The notes under the pieces are model-generated. The model was given only the letters and a program-made list of their open reading frames with translations, was not told the origin of the DNA and ran no database searches. From NCBI RefSeq assembly GCF_003048535.1, contig NZ_PIRQ01000005.1, positions 1 through 64,000 of the forward strand: a DNA stretch of 64,000 nt, read 5' to 3'. This stretch comes from Campylobacter concisus (GTDB taxonomy: Bacteria > Campylobacterota > Campylobacteria > Campylobacterales > Campylobacteraceae). Shown in pieces: positions 43,913 through 52,637 of this stretch; position 1 is the first letter of the stretch; each line of letters begins with the position of its first letter. Both the position numbers and the translations under genes were made by a program.

Positions 43913-44872
43913 ATGCACGACGTTAAGCAAAACGACTCGCAAAGCAAAATAAAATCGCTTCCGATTATGCTTTTTGCCGGTACTATGGGGCTTGGAGGGC
44001 TTTGCGCGGCTTATAAGAAATTAAGCGAGATATTTGATTTACCGGGCGAGATATTCTCGGCGCTTAGAGCGTTAGACTGCACGGTATTTTGCCTGCTTTC
44101 GGCGTTTTACTTCTTTAAGCTTTTAAAATTTAAAGAAGAGGTAAAGGCCGAATTTTCGCACCCTATAAGGATAAATTTTTTCGGCGGATTTATCATCTCG
44201 CTTTTTCTTTTAGCTCTAGCCTACAAAGACGCGCCGAGACTATACTACTCGCTTTTTTACGCGGCTTTAGGCTTACAAACGATTTTTACGCTTTACGTAA
44301 TTTCTTTTTGGATCGACGAAAAATTCGATATCGCGACGCTAAATCCGGCATGGTTTATCCCCGTAGTGGGCAACTTGCTAATCCCGATCATAGCCGAAAA
44401 ATCTCAAGCGATCTGGTATTATTTTAGTTTGGGGCTATTTTTCTGGATTATTTTATTCACCGTTATATTTTACAGGCTAGTCTTTTGCGATAAGTTAGCC
44501 GACAAATTCATCCCGACGCTAGTCATTACGCTAGCGCCGCCGGCTATGGCGTTTTTGGGATACGTAAAATTAACCGAGCAATTCGACGCTTTTGCGGCAA
44601 TACTGCTTAATATAAACGTATTTTTCGCGGCGCTTATACTTTTTTCGTATAAAAGATTTATTAAACTCAAATTCGCCCTATCGTGGTGGGCTTTTACCTT
44701 CCCGACGGCCGCTAGCTCCATAGCGTTTTTAAAAGCTTACGAAATTACGCAAAGCGATTTTTACTTAGTTTTAGGAGTCGGCGCTTTTGCGGCTTTAGTC
44801 GCTTCGATTTTGATAGTCGGATTTTTAACGGTTAAATCTATAATAAGCGGCGAAATTTTTTCGGAAAAATAG
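43913..44872 (+). CDS. SLAC1/TehA-family anion channel or exporter
   Basis: A 319-residue protein with ten TM helices, as in TehA/SLAC1/Mae1 (TDT) proteins. Family-like features are PIMLFAGTMGLGGL in TM1, NPAWFIPVVGNLLIPI in the middle and WWAFTFPTAASSIAF near the end. Members conduct anions or export sulfite, tellurite-linked anions or dicarboxylates; some are regulated with sulfur oxidation. Here the promoter region is shared with a Crp-like regulator beside an SQR-like enzyme, which favours a sulfur oxyanion. That substrate is inferred. Confidence 0.85.
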   Translation: MHDVKQNDSQSKIKSLPIMLFAGTMGLGGLCAAYKKLSEIFDLPGEIFSALRALDCTVFCLLSAFYFFKLLKFKEEVKAEFSHPIRINFFGGFIISLFLLALAYKDAPRLYYSLFYAALGLQTIFTLYVISFWIDEKFDIATLNPAWFIPVVGNLLIPIIAEKSQAIWYYFSLGLFFWIILFTVIFYRLVFCDKLADKFIPTLVITLAPPAMAFLGYVKLTEQFDAFAAILLNINVFFAALILFSYKRFIKLKFALSWWAFTFPTAASSIAFLKAYEITQSDFYLVLGVGAFAALVASILIVGFLTVKSIISGEIFSEK

Positions 44873-44892
44873 CCTTAGCTCAAAAATTTACT

Positions 44893-45744
44893 TTAGTAGT
44901 ATTCGTAGCTGATTTCTAGCTTTTTATATAGGCCGATTTCCGTTATGTCGCCGTTTTCGTAGTATTTGTCCGCGGGCTTAAATTTGACCGAGGTTTTACG
45001 CGTCAAATTTCCCCGCTCGTCCCTGCTTATGTCTTTAAACTGCAAGATTTGCCAGATTTTTGCCTCGGAGCCGAAGTAATTTACCGACGTATACTCCATC
45101 TCGTCGCCGTTTGCGGCGTAGTAATAAACCCATTTTGAGTTCGGGGCTTGCGTGATTTTTTCGTATTCGCCGTTTGGCTTGCGCTCGAAGCTTATCTCTA
45201 TGCCGTGGCGCGGCTCCATATTATTTTCTATCCGCGTTAAAACGCCATTTTCGTCGTAGACGTAGCTATCGTCCGTCACTAGCGTCCCGCCGGAATACGC
45301 CGCCCGAGCGATCGTTTTGCCGTCCTTGCCGTAAGTAGTTTTCTCCGTGCGGGGGTAAAATTTATCCTCCACATGCTGCTCTTTAGCCGTCGCGACTAAA
45401 TTTTCGCCGTCAAATTCGTATTCGTAGAGATAAACGGCGCTGTCTTGATATTTTTTGCGCACTAGCCCGTCTTTGCCGTATTCAAACAAAACCGAGCTGT
45501 TTGGCACGCCGTTTATATGCTCGGTTTCTTGCAGTATATAGCCGTTTTCGTTAAACTCCGTCCGCTTTACGCGCGTATTTTCTAGCGTCCCAAAGCCGTC
45601 CGTAGAGTATTCATACTCCGTAGCCGTCATGCTTTTAACCTCGCCTTTTAGCTCTCTTTTGCTCCAGTCGTTTTGCGGTAAAACGGCCGAGTTTAGATAG
45701 CAAACCGCCGATGCCGCCGCTAAAATAGCCTTTAAAATTTTCAT
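44893..45744 (-). CDS. Exported YD-repeat-like protein
   Basis: A 283-residue protein with a signal peptide (MKILKAILAAASAVCYLNSA) and a body of short beta-hairpin-like units with YD/RHS flavour (TATEYEYSTDGFGTLE, NENGYILQETEHING, YGKDGLVRKKY, YDENGVLTRIEN, DERGNLTRKTSVKF). YD repeats form beta-sheet shells or bind sugars. It is too short to be a full RHS toxin. The codon use is GC-rich compared with the flanks. It is convergent with the SLAC1 gene, and its function is unknown. Confidence 0.65.
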   Translation of the reverse strand: MKILKAILAAASAVCYLNSAVLPQNDWSKRELKGEVKSMTATEYEYSTDGFGTLENTRVKRTEFNENGYILQETEHINGVPNSSVLFEYGKDGLVRKKYQDSAVYLYEYEFDGENLVATAKEQHVEDKFYPRTEKTTYGKDGKTIARAAYSGGTLVTDDSYVYDENGVLTRIENNMEPRHGIEISFERKPNGEYEKITQAPNSKWVYYYAANGDEMEYTSVNYFGSEAKIWQILQFKDISRDERGNLTRKTSVKFKPADKYYENGDITEIGLYKKLEISYEYY

Positions 45745-45912
45745 TTTTATCCTTTTTCAAATCACGCAAAACCTAGATTAATTTAGGTTAAAATTTCGCC
45801 TAATTTAGCCCCAAAAGCGGCAATACCGATAAAATCCCAGCTTTTATAAGTTTAAATTTATAAGCAAGCCTGAGGTGAATTTTCATTTCCGGGCGGTTTA
45901 TCAAATTTAAAC

Positions 45913-46809
45913 CTAAGCTTCATTTACCTTTTTAAAAATTTCTCTCATCTCCTCTTCACTAAGCGGCTCAACCAGTATATTTGCGGCGTCTATGAAGCGA
46001 TATTTTTCTTTTGGCAGATTTGCCATAAAAGCGCCATATTCGAATTCACCGAGCACGTGCGCGTCCCTATCGTCTACGCCGACTACTAGCGTAAGCATCC
46101 AGCGCGAGACCTTTCTCTCTCCTAAAATTTCTTGCGCCTGCCACGAAGGAGAGGGAGCATAAGGCAAGATAGTCGATAAATTTTCGCTAAGCGTATACGC
46201 GCCAAAAATTTCGTTGCCGTCTTTATCTTCGTATAAATTCTCTCTTGCACTATAAGCGTCAAGATACTGCACCCGCCTCATCATCTCATCGAATTTAGCC
46301 GCAGGGCTAGCGCTTGCAAAAATTTCATCTATCATAACCGCGTCAAACGCCACGTCGCGCTCTAGGCCAGAGATATAAAGCGTTTGATTTTTCTCTTTTG
46401 CGTCCTTTAGAGCTTCAAGTCCCCACATTATGTCGGCTTCATAATCAAATTTTAAAATTTGCTCGCTATCGTAAATTTCCTCGTTGTCGCACTCTATTTT
46501 CGAGCCGGTTTTGGCTGAAATTTTAGATAAAAGCAAAATCGCCGTCTGCCAGTCGCCGACGCCGCTTGGAGTACAGACTCGGACGATATATTTGCCGTCT
46601 TCATAGCTTAGCTCAAAGCCGCGAGCGCTCTTTTGCCATACGCCAGCAATCATCACGTTTTCGTTTAGCGAAAGCTCGCTCGGCTCGTCGTTTTGGCTAT
46701 TAAAAAAGCAAAATCCCTCTATAAACTCTGAAATTTCGCGCTCGCTTAGCGCCTTTTCATATCCGCCCAAAAGCTTCTTTTTATTTCTTACCTTAAATGT
46801 TACGCTCAT
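45913..46809 (-). CDS. Probable DUF4299-family protein
   Basis: A 298-residue soluble, acidic protein. The start SVTFKVRNKKKLLGGYEKAL and the YTLSENLSTILPYAPSPSWQAQEILGERK-type region resemble DUF4299 proteins as I remember them, a family without known function. No signal peptide or TM is present. It precedes a DsrE gene on the same strand, but the 19-base gap is the only link. The family label is from memory and moderately sure. Confidence 0.5.
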   Translation of the reverse strand: MSVTFKVRNKKKLLGGYEKALSEREISEFIEGFCFFNSQNDEPSELSLNENVMIAGVWQKSARGFELSYEDGKYIVRVCTPSGVGDWQTAILLLSKISAKTGSKIECDNEEIYDSEQILKFDYEADIMWGLEALKDAKEKNQTLYISGLERDVAFDAVMIDEIFASASPAAKFDEMMRRVQYLDAYSARENLYEDKDGNEIFGAYTLSENLSTILPYAPSPSWQAQEILGERKVSRWMLTLVVGVDDRDAHVLGEFEYGAFMANLPKEKYRFIDAANILVEPLSEEEMREIFKKVNEA

Positions 46810-46828
46810 AAATTCTCTTTCGCCTACT

Positions 46829-47188
46829 CTAGAACGTCATCACTTGATCGCACTGCCTAACCCACTCGGACAAGATATCCATGCTACCTTTCACCTCAGC
46901 CTCGAAATAAGGCTCTCCCGCATGCAAACCGCACCTCGTTTGGCAGCTACCGCAAACCTTTAACATAGCGCCACTAGCGTAAAGCTCTTTTAACATCGCT
47001 ACTAGATCTACGTCGTAGTTTTCCGGCTTTTTGGTGCTATTTCGCGCAAGATCGACCGCGTCGTTCATTAGAAAAATTCTAACCTCTTCGCCTTTTTCTT
47101 TTAGCGTTTTAGCTAGCCTTAATGCGTTGTAAGCATTGTCGGTACCGTTGTATGGTTGATTTGTAAGTATAAATAGAAATTTTTTCAT
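46829..47188 (-). CDS. DsrE-family sulfur-relay protein
   Basis: A 119-residue DsrE/DsrF-like protein. It has KFLFILTNQPYNGTDNAYNALRLA at the start, FLMNDAVDLA, and a Cys-rich loop CGSCQTRCGL (Cys 79, 82, 86) where the sulfur-carrying Cys lies in the family. Such proteins accept or pass persulfide sulfur in the cytoplasm. It is close to the SQR-like module but on a separate transcript. RBS AAGGAG precedes the start. Confidence 0.85.
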   Translation of the reverse strand: MKKFLFILTNQPYNGTDNAYNALRLAKTLKEKGEEVRIFLMNDAVDLARNSTKKPENYDVDLVAMLKELYASGAMLKVCGSCQTRCGLHAGEPYFEAEVKGSMDILSEWVRQCDQVMTF

Positions 47189-47262
47189 CTTTTTCTCCTT
47201 TTGCCAAAAATGTAGTGCAAACCGGGCAAATTTTAGCCAAGCTATATAAAAAGAGGCTAAAT

Positions 47263-47862
47263 TTATCTAAAAAGTAAAAGTACGCCGATCATGCAAACGA
47301 TAATGGCGGTGCAAATTTCAAGTAGCCTTAGGTGCGTTTGTAAAAATTTCTTTAGCATAGCTCCGCCAAGCGCGTAGATATTTAGCGAGCAAAACTCGAT
47401 GAAAACGAGCGTTGCCGCGATCGCGCACATACGAGTTAGGCTAAATGGATCGTCTTTGTCTAAAAATGTAGGCAGTAAAGCCGAGAAAAATATCCATGCC
47501 TTTGGATTTGTGACGCAAACGATGAGTCCGTTTATAAACATCTGCTTTTTGCTTGGCAAATTTGAGACGTTTGTTACGCTAAGCTCGCCCTTGCCAAAAA
47601 GAAGCATCGCGCCAAGATAGAGCATATAAAGCCCTGCGATGATGTTTAGCGCCTTAAATGCGTGCTCAAAATGATGAAGCACCGCACCCACGCCAAGCAT
47701 ACAGCAAAATGCCACGAAAGCAAGCGAAAGAAGCTGTCCGGTCATCATAATAAGCGAGTGTTTATAACCAAAGCTCATACCTATACTCATCGCATAGGTC
47801 ATGTTGATGCCTGGCATTAGCGAGATAGGAGCAAGCGTGGCGAAAAAGAGCAAGAAGTCCAT
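47263..47862 (-). CDS. LysE/RhtB-family amino-acid exporter
   Basis: A 199-residue inner-membrane protein with six TM segments. The N-terminal LISLMPGINMTYAMSIGMSFGYKHSL matches the family's PGP-x-x-x-x-x-x-x-x-G-x-x-x-G motif. NPKAWIFFSALLPTF is also conserved. Members export lysine, homoserine, threonine or related compounds. Codon use returns here to the AT-rich type of the main genome. Confidence 0.88.
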   Translation of the reverse strand: MDFLLFFATLAPISLMPGINMTYAMSIGMSFGYKHSLIMMTGQLLSLAFVAFCCMLGVGAVLHHFEHAFKALNIIAGLYMLYLGAMLLFGKGELSVTNVSNLPSKKQMFINGLIVCVTNPKAWIFFSALLPTFLDKDDPFSLTRMCAIAATLVFIEFCSLNIYALGGAMLKKFLQTHLRLLEICTAIIVCMIGVLLLFR

Positions 47863-47894
47863 AAAAAGCCTTGAAATTTAGCTAACAAATATAA

Positions 47895-47944
47895 AAATTT
47901 AAGCTATAAATCAGATCCAGCGATCAAATTTATAGCTTAAATTT
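47895..47944. repeat. Perfect 17-bp inverted repeat
   Basis: AAATTTAAGCTATAAAT (47895-47911) and its exact reverse complement (47928-47944) enclose 16 bases. It lies between the asparaginase stop and the LysE start, next to a separate GC-rich terminator hairpin. Confidence 0.8.
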
Positions 47945-47947
47945 AAA

Positions 47948-47965
47948 AGGCGGACTAAGCCGCCT
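47948..47965 (-). terminator. Intrinsic terminator of asparaginase gene
   Basis: On the minus strand AGGCGG and CCGCCT form a stem around a 6-base loop followed by TTTTAAATTT. It begins 6 bases after the asparaginase stop. Confidence 0.85.
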
Positions 47966-47971
47966 CCTTTT

Positions 47972-49033
<1,062 letters not shown>

Positions 49034-49103
49034 TTAAAATTTGCAAAGTCATTATAATGCCATTTATTTAAAAAAATTATTAACTTCCAAATTTTATATT
49101 TAT

Positions 49104-49439
49104 TTAAAAAATTCTTATCAAAAACATATAAATTCCGGTTGAAATAACTATGCTAAGAAGGGTATTTTTAAATTTTAAATGCATCAAAATAGCCGTAAAT
49201 ACCGCCACTATCTCGCTTAAGCCATAAGGAAACTCGCTAAATTTCGTATCTTTTAAACCGTAGCAGACCAAAACGACCATTATCATCATACCCATATGCT
49301 TCTCAATGGCGTCTAAATAAGGGTTTGGCTTATAGTTTCTTAACGCATAAAACGGCGTCGCCCTCGTTATAAAAGTAGCCAAGGCGCTTAAAAGCACTGC
49401 CACAAAAAGCACCATTTCACTTGAGCTTGCACTTATCAA
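49104..49439 (-). CDS. azlD: AzlD-family branched-chain amino-acid export subunit
   Basis: A 111-residue membrane protein with four TM helices, including FITRATPFYAL near 23-33 and AVFTAILMHLKFKNTLLSI. It is the small partner of AzlC in a branched-chain amino-acid exporter. It starts 4 bases inside the azlC end (ATGA). Confidence 0.85.
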   Translation of the reverse strand: MISASSSEMVLFVAVLLSALATFITRATPFYALRNYKPNPYLDAIEKHMGMMIMVVLVCYGLKDTKFSEFPYGLSEIVAVFTAILMHLKFKNTLLSIVISTGIYMFLIRIF

Positions 49440-50098
49440 ATTTTATCCTTAAACAAAAGCAAAAATACAAAACAAAGTGCCATCGAGCCAACCAGCACAA
49501 ATTTAGCTGGAAAGAGGCTCACTCCAAGCACGCCAAAAAAGACTGCAGCAAAGAGCACGCGGTAGTTTTTGTCATTTTTAAACATTTCAATCACAATAAC
49601 TATAAAAAGTGCCGTTAAGCTAAACTCAAGCCCTTTTGTATCGGCCTTTATAAGATCTCCAAGAAGTGCTCCAAGCAGCGTCCCAGCCGCCCAGTATGAC
49701 CACGAAAGTAGATTTAGCCAGGCAAAGACAAAACTTCGATCACTTGCATCTTTTAGCCCTAAATTTTTAAATATCGCAAAGGTCTCATCCGTTAGCAAAG
49801 CGATGCTTAAAAGCCTAAATTTGATCCCGCTATACTCTTTTAAAAGTGAAATTCCATAAAAAGTATGGCGTAAATTTACAAGGTAGCTCACGATAAAAAC
49901 CTCAACATAGCTCGTGCCAACACTAAAGAGCGAGAGCATCATAAACTGAGCCGCGCCGCCGTAGGCAAGAGTGCTAAGAGCGACGGCGATAAACGCGCTA
50001 ACGCCCATGCTTTTAGCCAAAATCCCAAAGGCGACACCAAGCGGAAAATAGCCCATAAAGATAGGAATGGATAGTTTAAAAACATATTTAAATGTCAA
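49436..50098 (-). CDS. azlC: AzlC-family branched-chain amino-acid exporter
   Basis: A 220-residue membrane protein of AzlC type. IPIFMGYFPLGVAFGILAKSMG, AQFMMLSLFSVG and NLRHTFYGISLLKEY are typical. With AzlD it exports branched-chain amino acids or analogues. The pair forms its own minus-strand unit. Confidence 0.88.
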   Translation of the reverse strand: MTFKYVFKLSIPIFMGYFPLGVAFGILAKSMGVSAFIAVALSTLAYGGAAQFMMLSLFSVGTSYVEVFIVSYLVNLRHTFYGISLLKEYSGIKFRLLSIALLTDETFAIFKNLGLKDASDRSFVFAWLNLLSWSYWAAGTLLGALLGDLIKADTKGLEFSLTALFIVIVIEMFKNDKNYRVLFAAVFFGVLGVSLFPAKFVLVGSMALCFVFLLLFKDKI

Positions 50099-50201
50099 AT
50101 TTTTACCTTGATAAAAGCCGAAATGTTAGCAAAATTTGAAAAATTTAGAGTAAAAATAGAGTTAAATTTTATAAAATGATAGAAATTTTTGGAGTTAAAA
50201 G

Positions 50202-50648
50202 ATGAAAAAGATAATTTTAATTTTATTTTGTGTTCTTTTTTCTTGGGGTAAAAATTTTGATACGACTAAGCTTGAAAGTGAGTGCGCTTTAAATAACGTA
50301 GAAAGCTGCACCGATCTTATATATATCTACCTTGACAAAAATGAGCGCGATAAAATGGCAGCTATGGCAAACAAGGCCTGTGAGCTAGGCAATCCACATA
50401 GCTGTCTATTTTTAGGAAATACATATCTACAAAGAGACAGCCTAGCACAAGAAAAAGAAGAAGGGCTTAAGCTTTATAATAAGGCTTGCGAACTAAAAAA
50501 TGCATTTGCTTGCTACACCCTTGCACTTATCTACGAAACCGGAGATACTGGTATACCAAAAGATAAAAATAGAGCAAAAAACTACTATAAAAAAGCCTGC
50601 GAGCTTGATTTGGGTGAAGCTTGCAGTAGCTTAAAAATTTCTCAGTAA
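50202..50648 (+). CDS. Exported Sel1-repeat (Hcp-like) protein
   Basis: A 148-residue exported protein: signal peptide (MKKIILILFCVLFSWG), then three Sel1-like repeats with paired Cys (ACELGNPHSCLFLGNTYL, ACELKNAFACYTLALIYE, ACELDLGEACSSLK). The Cys-X7-Cys spacing per repeat is that of Helicobacter cysteine-rich (Hcp) proteins, whose members include secreted penicillin-binding or immunogenic proteins. A scaffolding or peptidoglycan-linked role is inferred. Confidence 0.85.
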   Translation: MKKIILILFCVLFSWGKNFDTTKLESECALNNVESCTDLIYIYLDKNERDKMAAMANKACELGNPHSCLFLGNTYLQRDSLAQEKEEGLKLYNKACELKNAFACYTLALIYETGDTGIPKDKNRAKNYYKKACELDLGEACSSLKISQ

Positions 50649-50723
50649 CTTTCATTCTTGCTCCTAAAAACAGAAATTTTAGACGAGATGTGCCAAATTT
50701 TAATTTCGCCCAAATTAATGAGT

Positions 50724-50828
50724 CTATTTTATCGAGTCCTTGCCTTTTGGCGTTTTGTTTAAAAAGCAAAATACCTCAAGCATGAAAGAAAGCAGTATAA
50801 GCCCAACGATAGCTAAAGTCGCGTTCAT
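50724..50828 (-). CDS. Putative 34-residue membrane mini-protein after flgG
   Basis: A short ORF starting at ATG 50828, 5 bases after the flgG stop. Residues 3-22 are one hydrophobic helix (ATLAIVGLILLSFMLEVFCF) followed by a Lys-rich tail. The ribosome site AAGG overlaps the end of flgG with 8 bases before the ATG. It would be co-transcribed with flgF-flgG. The short length makes the call tentative. Confidence 0.45.
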   Translation of the reverse strand: MNATLAIVGLILLSFMLEVFCFLNKTPKGKDSIK

Positions 50829-50833
50829 ACTAC

Positions 50834-51622
50834 CTACCTTTTAAGTCCATTTACTATTTCAAGCATCGAATCACTCGTAGTTATCGCCTTTGAGTTTGCC
50901 TCGTATGCGCGCTGACCAGTGATAAGATCAGTCATCTCTTCGACAAGCTGGACGTTACTCATCTCGACAAATCCTTGTCTGATCGTACCAAGTCCGTCAA
51001 GTCCTGCCACACCCACCACCACGTTACCGCTAGCACTTGTTTCTAGGTAGTTATTATCACCCATTGAGTGAAGGCCGGCTGGGTTTATGAAATTTGCTAG
51101 CTCGATCTGACCTATCTGAGCCATCTCTCTCTCACCTGCTTGGAGCACTGATACGGTGCCATCTGTGCCGATAGAAATTTGCGTCGCATTCGCAGGCACG
51201 GTAATCTGAGGGATTAGCTGATAGCCATCGCTATTTACAATAGTGCCGTTTGCATCAAGCTTAAATGCGCCATTTCTAGTATAGGCTGTCGTGCCGTCAG
51301 GAAGTTGAATCTGAAAAAATCCATTGCCAGCTATTACCATATCTAGGTTGTTGCTAGTCTCTTTAAAATAACCCTGAGAGAAAATTTTATTTATCGCCGT
51401 TGGACGCACACCAAGGCCCACTTCGATGCCTGTTGGGCTTGTGGTAGTCTGACTCGTAGCCGTACCTGCATACTCCATGACTTGATACATAAGATCAGCA
51501 AATTCAGCCCTATTTTTCTTGTATCCATAAGTATTTACGTTTGCGATGTTGTGTGAGGTTACGTCTATCTGCGTCTGCTGAGCTATCATACCAGTGGCCG
51601 CAGTGTAAAGTGATCTCATCAT
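50834..51622 (-). CDS. flgG: Flagellar distal rod protein
   Basis: A 262-residue rod protein. It starts MRSLYTAATGMIAQQTQID followed by NIANVNTYGYKKNRAEF, and ends with VEMTDLITGQRAYEANSKAI-type sequence, both hallmarks. It builds the distal rod through the periplasm and is exported by the flagellar type III system without a signal peptide. It follows flgF by 15 bases. In C. jejuni the FlgG protein is a known target of EptC, whose likely homologue is at 32 kb. Confidence 0.95.
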   Translation of the reverse strand: MMRSLYTAATGMIAQQTQIDVTSHNIANVNTYGYKKNRAEFADLMYQVMEYAGTATSQTTTSPTGIEVGLGVRPTAINKIFSQGYFKETSNNLDMVIAGNGFFQIQLPDGTTAYTRNGAFKLDANGTIVNSDGYQLIPQITVPANATQISIGTDGTVSVLQAGEREMAQIGQIELANFINPAGLHSMGDNNYLETSASGNVVVGVAGLDGLGTIRQGFVEMSNVQLVEEMTDLITGQRAYEANSKAITTSDSMLEIVNGLKR

Positions 51623-51637
51623 AGTTTTATCCTTTTA

Positions 51638-52447
51638 TTAAGCTTTTAGGGCTAGTTTTTGAACAGCATCTTGGTTAAGATCGTTCATGTGGCTTGTCAT
51701 AACCTTTTGATACATATCAACTAAGCGCTGGGTTTCTATTAGACCAACCATTTCTAAAACTGGGTTTACGTTTGACATCTGAGCATATCCTTGCATCACG
51801 CTATCAGCTTCGTCAAGCTCTGTGATGTCGTCAAAATTTCTACTCTCAAAGAGATTATCTCCGACCTTTTTAAGATCTCTTATCTCTCTTGGCTGAGCGA
51901 TAAAAAATTTAGAAAATTGATTATTATTTGAGTATAAATTTCCATTTTTATCAGCAGTTAGCACCTCGCCTTGTGGCACTTGGATACCTCTTTGGCCAGG
52001 ATTTTGTGCCTCGTAACCACTTGGCAGCACCTTATAGCCCTCCTTTGTGACGATATAACCATCACCATCAAGGCTAAAAGAGCCATTTTTGCTAAGTTTT
52101 ACGCCATTTGGAGTATCGACCAAGAAGAATGCGTCATCTCTTTTTATCGCAAAATCAAGCGTGTTTGAGCTGTATTTAAAGCCTCCGGCGCTAAAGTCAG
52201 TGTATTCTTCACTTATTTGTGGTACGCGGTCAAGCGTTCTATTTAAAAATTTAGCTCCATCTTTTGTGTGATTTTTAAGTGGGAGCTCATCTTGCGTCTC
52301 TTTAAAAATTCTCGCAAAGTCACCGATAACTACGTCATTTCGCTTGTAGCCAATCGTATTTACATTTGCAAGATTGTTTGAGATCACATTTAGTCTGTTA
52401 AACTGCGTTACCATGCCAGCAGTGGCTTGATAATAACCATTTTGCAT
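51638..52447 (-). CDS. flgF: Flagellar proximal rod protein (FlgF/FlgG2)
   Basis: A 269-residue rod-family protein: GYYQATAGMVTQFNRLNVISNNLANVNTIGYKR at the N-terminus and MSNVNPVLEMVGLIETQRL at the C-terminus. It matches the gene called flgG2 or flgF before flgG in C. jejuni. A sigma-54 promoter lies 37-55 bases upstream. It is exported through the flagellar apparatus. Confidence 0.9.
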   Translation of the reverse strand: MQNGYYQATAGMVTQFNRLNVISNNLANVNTIGYKRNDVVIGDFARIFKETQDELPLKNHTKDGAKFLNRTLDRVPQISEEYTDFSAGGFKYSSNTLDFAIKRDDAFFLVDTPNGVKLSKNGSFSLDGDGYIVTKEGYKVLPSGYEAQNPGQRGIQVPQGEVLTADKNGNLYSNNNQFSKFFIAQPREIRDLKKVGDNLFESRNFDDITELDEADSVMQGYAQMSNVNPVLEMVGLIETQRLVDMYQKVMTSHMNDLNQDAVQKLALKA

Positions 52448-52483
52448 GCATTTTCCTAAAATTAATTATTGTCACGGTTTTTA

Positions 52484-52502
52484 AAGCAATAGCTGTTCCA
52501 AA
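52484..52502 (-). promoter_or_regulatory. Sigma-54 promoter of flgFG
   Basis: The minus strand reads TTTGGAACAGCTATTGCTT, with GG (52499-52498) and GC (52487-52486) ten bases apart. It fits the Campylobacter sigma-54 consensus and lies just upstream of flgF. Confidence 0.85.
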
Positions 52503-52586
52503 ATTTTAATTTTTTAATTATTAAATATTTCATAAAGTTTAATAAATAATTTATTTATTTAATGTTAAGATTCGCGACTTCAATAT

Positions 52587-52601
52587 AGATAATGACTATT
52601 A
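52587..52601 (+). promoter_or_regulatory. Fur-box-like site before TonB receptor
   Basis: AGATAATGACTATTA matches the 7-1-7 Fur model TGATAAT-N-ATTATCA at 12 of 15 positions, counting the spacer as a match. It lies 37-51 bases upstream of the receptor gene. Iron-dependent repression is expected but not shown. Confidence 0.6.
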
Positions 52602-52637
52602 AAAACAATAAAAATACAAAAAAGGATACATATTATT

